This document shows positions 5,409 through 5,916 of a stretch of 5,916 nt of DNA, one piece after another. How positions within the stretch are numbered: position 1 is the stretch's first letter; every line of letters starts with the position of its first letter. This DNA is from Pseudomonadota bacterium (GTDB taxonomy: Bacteria; Pseudomonadota; Alphaproteobacteria; Rhizobiales; Rhizobiaceae), in contig JAEWFU010000064.1 in assembly GCA_023388675.1 (NCBI GenBank), forward strand, positions 1 to 5,916. Direction: 5' to 3'. A program made the position numbers and the translations under genes. The notes beneath the pieces are model-generated. The model ran no database searches. It worked only from the letters and a program-made list of their open reading frames with translations, and was not told the origin of the DNA.

Positions 5409-5916
5409 GAGATTTCCAGAACTTCGGCGAGCGGGCGCCGCGGCTTTTGCGGCCAGTTGCCGGGCGCGGCGCGCCCGACGGCGACCAGCATGACGGGAAC
5501 CTCGTCGCCTGCAAGACCGAAGGCGCGCGCGACGCCGCCGGCATCGAAACCGACCATCGGCCCTGAGGCGAGCTCCAGCGCCTCCGCAGCATAGATCAGC
5601 GTGGCGGCCCCGAACGTTGCCGACCGCACCGCCTCGTCGCGCGCCATCTGCGGATCGGCATACTGGCCGCGTGCACCCTCCAGCCAGCCGGACGCCATGT
5701 CCGACGGCATGAAGCCGGCCTCCACGAACGGACGCAGACGGACGGGCACCGCAGCATGGTCCGGCAACGTGCCGCAGATGATGAAGGTGACGGCGGCCTG
5801 CTCCACCTTGGCCTGACCATAGGCCAGCGCCCGCAGCCGCGCCTTGCTCTCGGGCGTGCGCACGGCGATGAAGCGCCAGTTCTGGAGGTTATAGGCGGAC
5901 GGTGCTCGCGTCGCGA
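5405..5916 (-). CDS. Nitroreductase-family FMN oxidoreductase, N-terminus cut by window edge
   Basis: About 169 residues are visible up to the TGA at 5405-5407; the frame is open to the right edge. The visible start, RAPSAYNLQNWRFIAVRTPE (positions 5908-5849), is the FMN-binding region of the nitroreductase fold, equivalent to APSxxNxQPW in relatives. Later come FGAATLIYAAEALELASGPM and GFDAGGVARAFGLAGDEVP, then VMLVAVGRA and RRPLAEVLEI, the typical order for the C-terminal half. Such enzymes use NAD(P)H to reduce nitroaromatics, quinones or similar compounds in the cytoplasm; the substrate is unknown. A GTG at 5861-5863 could look like a start but lies inside the FMN motif region, so the true start is outside the window. 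It is coupled to the EamA exporter by an ATGA overlap. Confidence 0.9.
   Translation of the reverse strand, partial: ATRAPSAYNLQNWRFIAVRTPESKARLRALAYGQAKVEQAAVTFIICGTLPDHAAVPVRLRPFVEAGFMPSDMASGWLEGARGQYADPQMARDEAVRSATFGAATLIYAAEALELASGPMVGFDAGGVARAFGLAGDEVPVMLVAVGRAAPGNWPQKPRRPLAEVLEIS

Noticed and set aside
4411..5592. A long (393-codon) minus-strand frame across the transporter and the nitroreductase end
   Set aside because: Its translation is Arg/Ala/Pro-rich low-quality sequence typical of alternative frames in GC-rich DNA. It overlaps two clear genes with recognisable family motifs.

Overview
The window is GC-rich (roughly 60-65 % by eye), with dense, mostly Shine-Dalgarno-led genes and a complete minCDE operon. 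The proteins look alphaproteobacterial, most likely Hyphomicrobiales (Rhizobiales; Mesorhizobium/Nitratireductor-like). This placement rests on protein style and gene order only; no rRNA or other phylogenetic marker is present.

Region 1 (1-2189) is a divergent locus. On the minus strand lie an Lrp/AsnC-family regulator (642-1094) and, just downstream of it, an exported MBL-fold metallohydrolase whose C-terminus runs off the left edge. The MBL frame contains a Tat-like signal sequence but no normal in-frame start codon: the only well-placed ATG is out of frame by one base. On the plus strand is a 325-residue membrane protein of the nucleoside-recognition/Gate type. The 117-bp intergenic space holds two palindromes suited to Lrp-type control of both directions.

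Region 2 (2190-4498) is the cell-division site-selection operon minC-minD-minE, preceded by two inverted repeats. After minE comes a 69-codon ORF with a near-perfect ribosome binding site that I do not recognise. The group ends at a strong 10-bp stem-loop. MinC and MinD form the membrane-bound inhibitor of FtsZ assembly, and MinE drives MinD ATP hydrolysis and its redistribution. All the key motifs are present, so the system looks functional.

Region 3 (4521-5916), minus strand, converges on the same terminator. It holds a nitroreductase-family flavoprotein, N-terminally cut by the right edge, translationally coupled through a 4-nt overlap to an EamA-type (DMT superfamily) exporter.

Most of the window is ordinary chromosomal housekeeping or accessory content. 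I see no mobile element, CRISPR array, tRNA or rRNA, and no clear candidate for a new multi-gene system. The points worth a second look are the small min-linked ORF, the broken start of the MBL gene and the palindrome pair in the Lrp divergon.
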